Positions 40,284 through 41,741 of a DNA stretch of 41,741 bases are shown here, piece after piece. The notes under the pieces were generated by a model. That model was not told the DNA's origin and ran no database searches. It saw only the letters and a program-made list of their open reading frames with translations. Made by a program: the position numbers and the translations under genes. Each line of letters opens with the position of its first letter. Within the stretch, counting starts at the first letter, position 1. The DNA is taken from contig CAZUMH010000019.1 of NCBI GenBank assembly GCA_964621645.1, positions 1 to 41,741 on the forward strand, read 5' to 3'. This stretch comes from CAZUMH01 sp964621645 (GTDB taxonomy: Bacteria > Zhuqueibacterota > QNDG01 > JAGLOF01).

Positions 40284-41525
40284 ATGCAAAGCGTACCTCC
40301 CACACCCTCTACCCTGCTAATCACCGGCTTGATGCTCCTGATGGGGAGCGGTTGCGCCCAACAGCCCGATAAAAAAGCACTCAGGATTCATAAGAAAGTC
40401 CTTACAGTAGACACCCATTGTGATACCCCCATGCGGTTGACGCGTGGAGGCTTCGACCTGGGGCAGCGTCACGAACCGGGACAGCGGAGCAGCGGTAAAA
40501 TGGATTTCCCCCGTATGAAGGAAGGCGGTTTGGACGCGGAATTCTTCGCCATTTTCCTGGGACAAGGGCCCTTGAGTCAGGACGGTTTCACCAAAGCATA
40601 TGACCTGGCTGAACGTACGATAGACTCCATGTATGCGGCCTGTGAACGCTATCCGAAGCTGGCGGAGATTGCCACCGCTCCCGCCGATGCCTACCGGCTG
40701 GAAAAGAAGGGAAAGATAGCCGCCTTCCTGGGCATGGAAAACGGATATCCCTTGAGCAATAATCTCTCTTTGGTGAAACATTTTTATGACCGGGGGATTC
40801 GCTATATCACCCTCTGTCATACCAGTAATAATCAAATCTGTGATTCATCCACGGACGAAAAAGAACTCTGGCACGGACTCAGCCCCTTTGGCGAGAAAGT
40901 AGTCAAAGAGATGAACCGACTCGGAATCATGGTGGATGTATCCCATATCTCGGATAAATCCTTCTTCGATGTCATTAAGCTAAGCAACGCGCCGATAATC
41001 GCTTCGCATTCCAGTGTCCGGGCCCTGCGCGACAGCCCCCGCAATCTTTCGGACGAGATGCTTATGGCTCTCAAGAAAAACGGGGGCGTCATTCAAATTT
41101 GCGTCTTTAATAACTATCTCGTTGAAGTAAAGCAGGATCCCCGCCGCAACGCTGCCCTTGACTCGCTGCGTCAGCATTACGGGGATTACAATGCCATCAA
41201 GGATGAAAAGGTGAAAGAAGAAATGCGCAATGCCTATATGGCGTTGATGGAAAAATATCCCGGCACCCGGGCCACCGTATCCGACCTGGTTGATCATATC
41301 GATCATGTGGTCAATCTCATCGGCATAGATCACGTGGGCATTGGCACCGATTTCGACGGCGGCGGCGGTATCGACGGCTGCAACGATGTCACTGAATTCC
41401 CCAACATTACCAGGGAACTGGTGAAAAGAGGATATTCAGAGGAAGATATCAGCAAGATCTGGGGCGGCAATTTCATGCGTGTTTTTCGAAAAGTACAGGA
41501 ACTGGCGGAACAGGGTAATGCCTAA
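40284..41525 (+). CDS. Membrane dipeptidase (M19, renal dipeptidase family), lipoprotein-like
   Basis: The 413-residue protein has a signal sequence with a lipobox-like MGSGC (Cys24). The M19 metallopeptidase fold is complete: VDTHCDTPM (His45, Asp47), the bridging Glu152 in GMENGYP, CHTSNN, then DVSHISD and SHSSVRAL for the second metal, and GIGTDFDGGGG near the end. It cleaves dipeptides, often accepting a D-residue at the second position, outside the cytoplasm. AGGAG lies seven bases before the ATG. The stop overlaps the start of the YggS-like gene by eight bases. Its neighbour across the divergent promoter, a D-amino-acid-type PLP enzyme, suggests a shared theme of D-amino acid or dipeptide use, by inference. 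Confidence 0.92.
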   Translation: MQSVPPTPSTLLITGLMLLMGSGCAQQPDKKALRIHKKVLTVDTHCDTPMRLTRGGFDLGQRHEPGQRSSGKMDFPRMKEGGLDAEFFAIFLGQGPLSQDGFTKAYDLAERTIDSMYAACERYPKLAEIATAPADAYRLEKKGKIAAFLGMENGYPLSNNLSLVKHFYDRGIRYITLCHTSNNQICDSSTDEKELWHGLSPFGEKVVKEMNRLGIMVDVSHISDKSFFDVIKLSNAPIIASHSSVRALRDSPRNLSDEMLMALKKNGGVIQICVFNNYLVEVKQDPRRNAALDSLRQHYGDYNAIKDEKVKEEMRNAYMALMEKYPGTRATVSDLVDHIDHVVNLIGIDHVGIGTDFDGGGGIDGCNDVTEFPNITRELVKRGYSEEDISKIWGGNFMRVFRKVQELAEQGNA

Positions 41526-41741
41526 AGAGCAAATAACTGAGAACATCCGGAGACTCAGGGATGAGATTCCCGCCGGTGTAAAACTGGAGGCGGCTGCCAA
41601 AACCAGAACCGCCGAAGAGGTGGCCGCCGCTCTTGAGGCCGGTGTGGATATTATCGGTGAAAACTACGTGCAGGAAGCGGTTGATGTGGAGAGTACCGTG
41701 AGGGATCGGGCCCCGCTCCATTTTATCGGCCACCTGCAGCG
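41518..41741 (+). CDS. yggS: YggS/PLPBP pyridoxal phosphate homeostasis protein, partial
   Basis: Only the first 74 codons are in the window. The sequence follows the PLPBP family: ITENIRRLRDEIP, VKLEAAAKTRTAEEV with the PLP lysine Lys28, AGVDIIGENYVQEA and LHFIGHLQ at the edge. These proteins bind PLP and buffer its cellular level without known catalysis. The ATG overlaps the dipeptidase stop (ATGCCTAA), so translation is coupled. Confidence 0.93.
   Translation, partial: MPKEQITENIRRLRDEIPAGVKLEAAAKTRTAEEVAAALEAGVDIIGENYVQEAVDVESTVRDRAPLHFIGHLQ

Noticed and set aside
40095..40289. An N-terminal extension of the D-threonine aldolase-like protein to 451 residues.
   Set aside because: The extra 65 codons contain the predicted promoter and are not family-like; a good ribosome site precedes the ATG at 40094.

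Overview
The window looks like a chromosomal segment of a Gram-negative, FCB-supergroup-type bacterium, possibly a Neomarinimicrobiota/Marinimicrobia-like or related uncultured lineage. The phylum is an inference. The evidence is an outer-membrane beta-barrel of the DUF3570 type, two large secreted proteins ending in an NPFNPGT-type C-terminal sorting/FlgD-like domain, lipoprotein signal peptides, and ordinary TTGNNN/TATNNT promoters rather than the Bacteroidota TTTG/TAnnTTTG type. No tRNA, rRNA, CRISPR array or transposase gene was seen.

Positions 1-12950 are read entirely leftwards. Right to left they carry lipA, an acyl-CoA synthetase, an EF-G paralogue, a HIT protein, two secreted cyclophilins, a lone receiver protein, a CoA-binding protein, a D-2-hydroxyacid dehydrogenase, yhbY, a flavin reductase, rlmB, selD, a DUF3570 barrel and a PEGA/redoxin lipoprotein cut by the window edge. 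selD is a selenocysteine gene: its frame crosses an in-frame TGA at exactly the catalytic Cys/Sec position and starts with an unusual Cys-rich extension. A compact cluster of hairpins (REP/MITE-like) sits between rlmB and selD.

Positions 13268-14455 hold larC. After a divergent methyltransferase, 15583-24987 is a rightward accessory cluster. It has three family-2 glycosyltransferases, three radical SAM proteins with SPASM-like C-termini, a Wzx-like flippase and a UDP-galactopyranose-mutase-like flavoprotein. It looks like a surface-glycan or glycolipid pathway in which radical chemistry modifies sugars or a carrier. Two of its radical SAM genes are odd: one has two in-frame stops, the other has no ATG/GTG/TTG start before its cluster cysteines. 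This is the best candidate for something undescribed.

Positions 25039-34915 are leftward again. They hold an isochorismatase-like hydrolase, a GNAT acetyltransferase, an AlkD-like protein, purC, a secreted SGNH-like protein, a 1092-residue propeller/PKD secreted protein, a phosphohexomutase and prmC. From 35051 to the end lie a sirtuin, a polysaccharide deacetylase, rpmB with a strong terminator, a YprB-like exonuclease, an AhpD-like protein, a DUF2721 membrane protein, a D-threonine-aldolase-like PLP enzyme, a lipoprotein dipeptidase and the start of a YggS/PLPBP gene.
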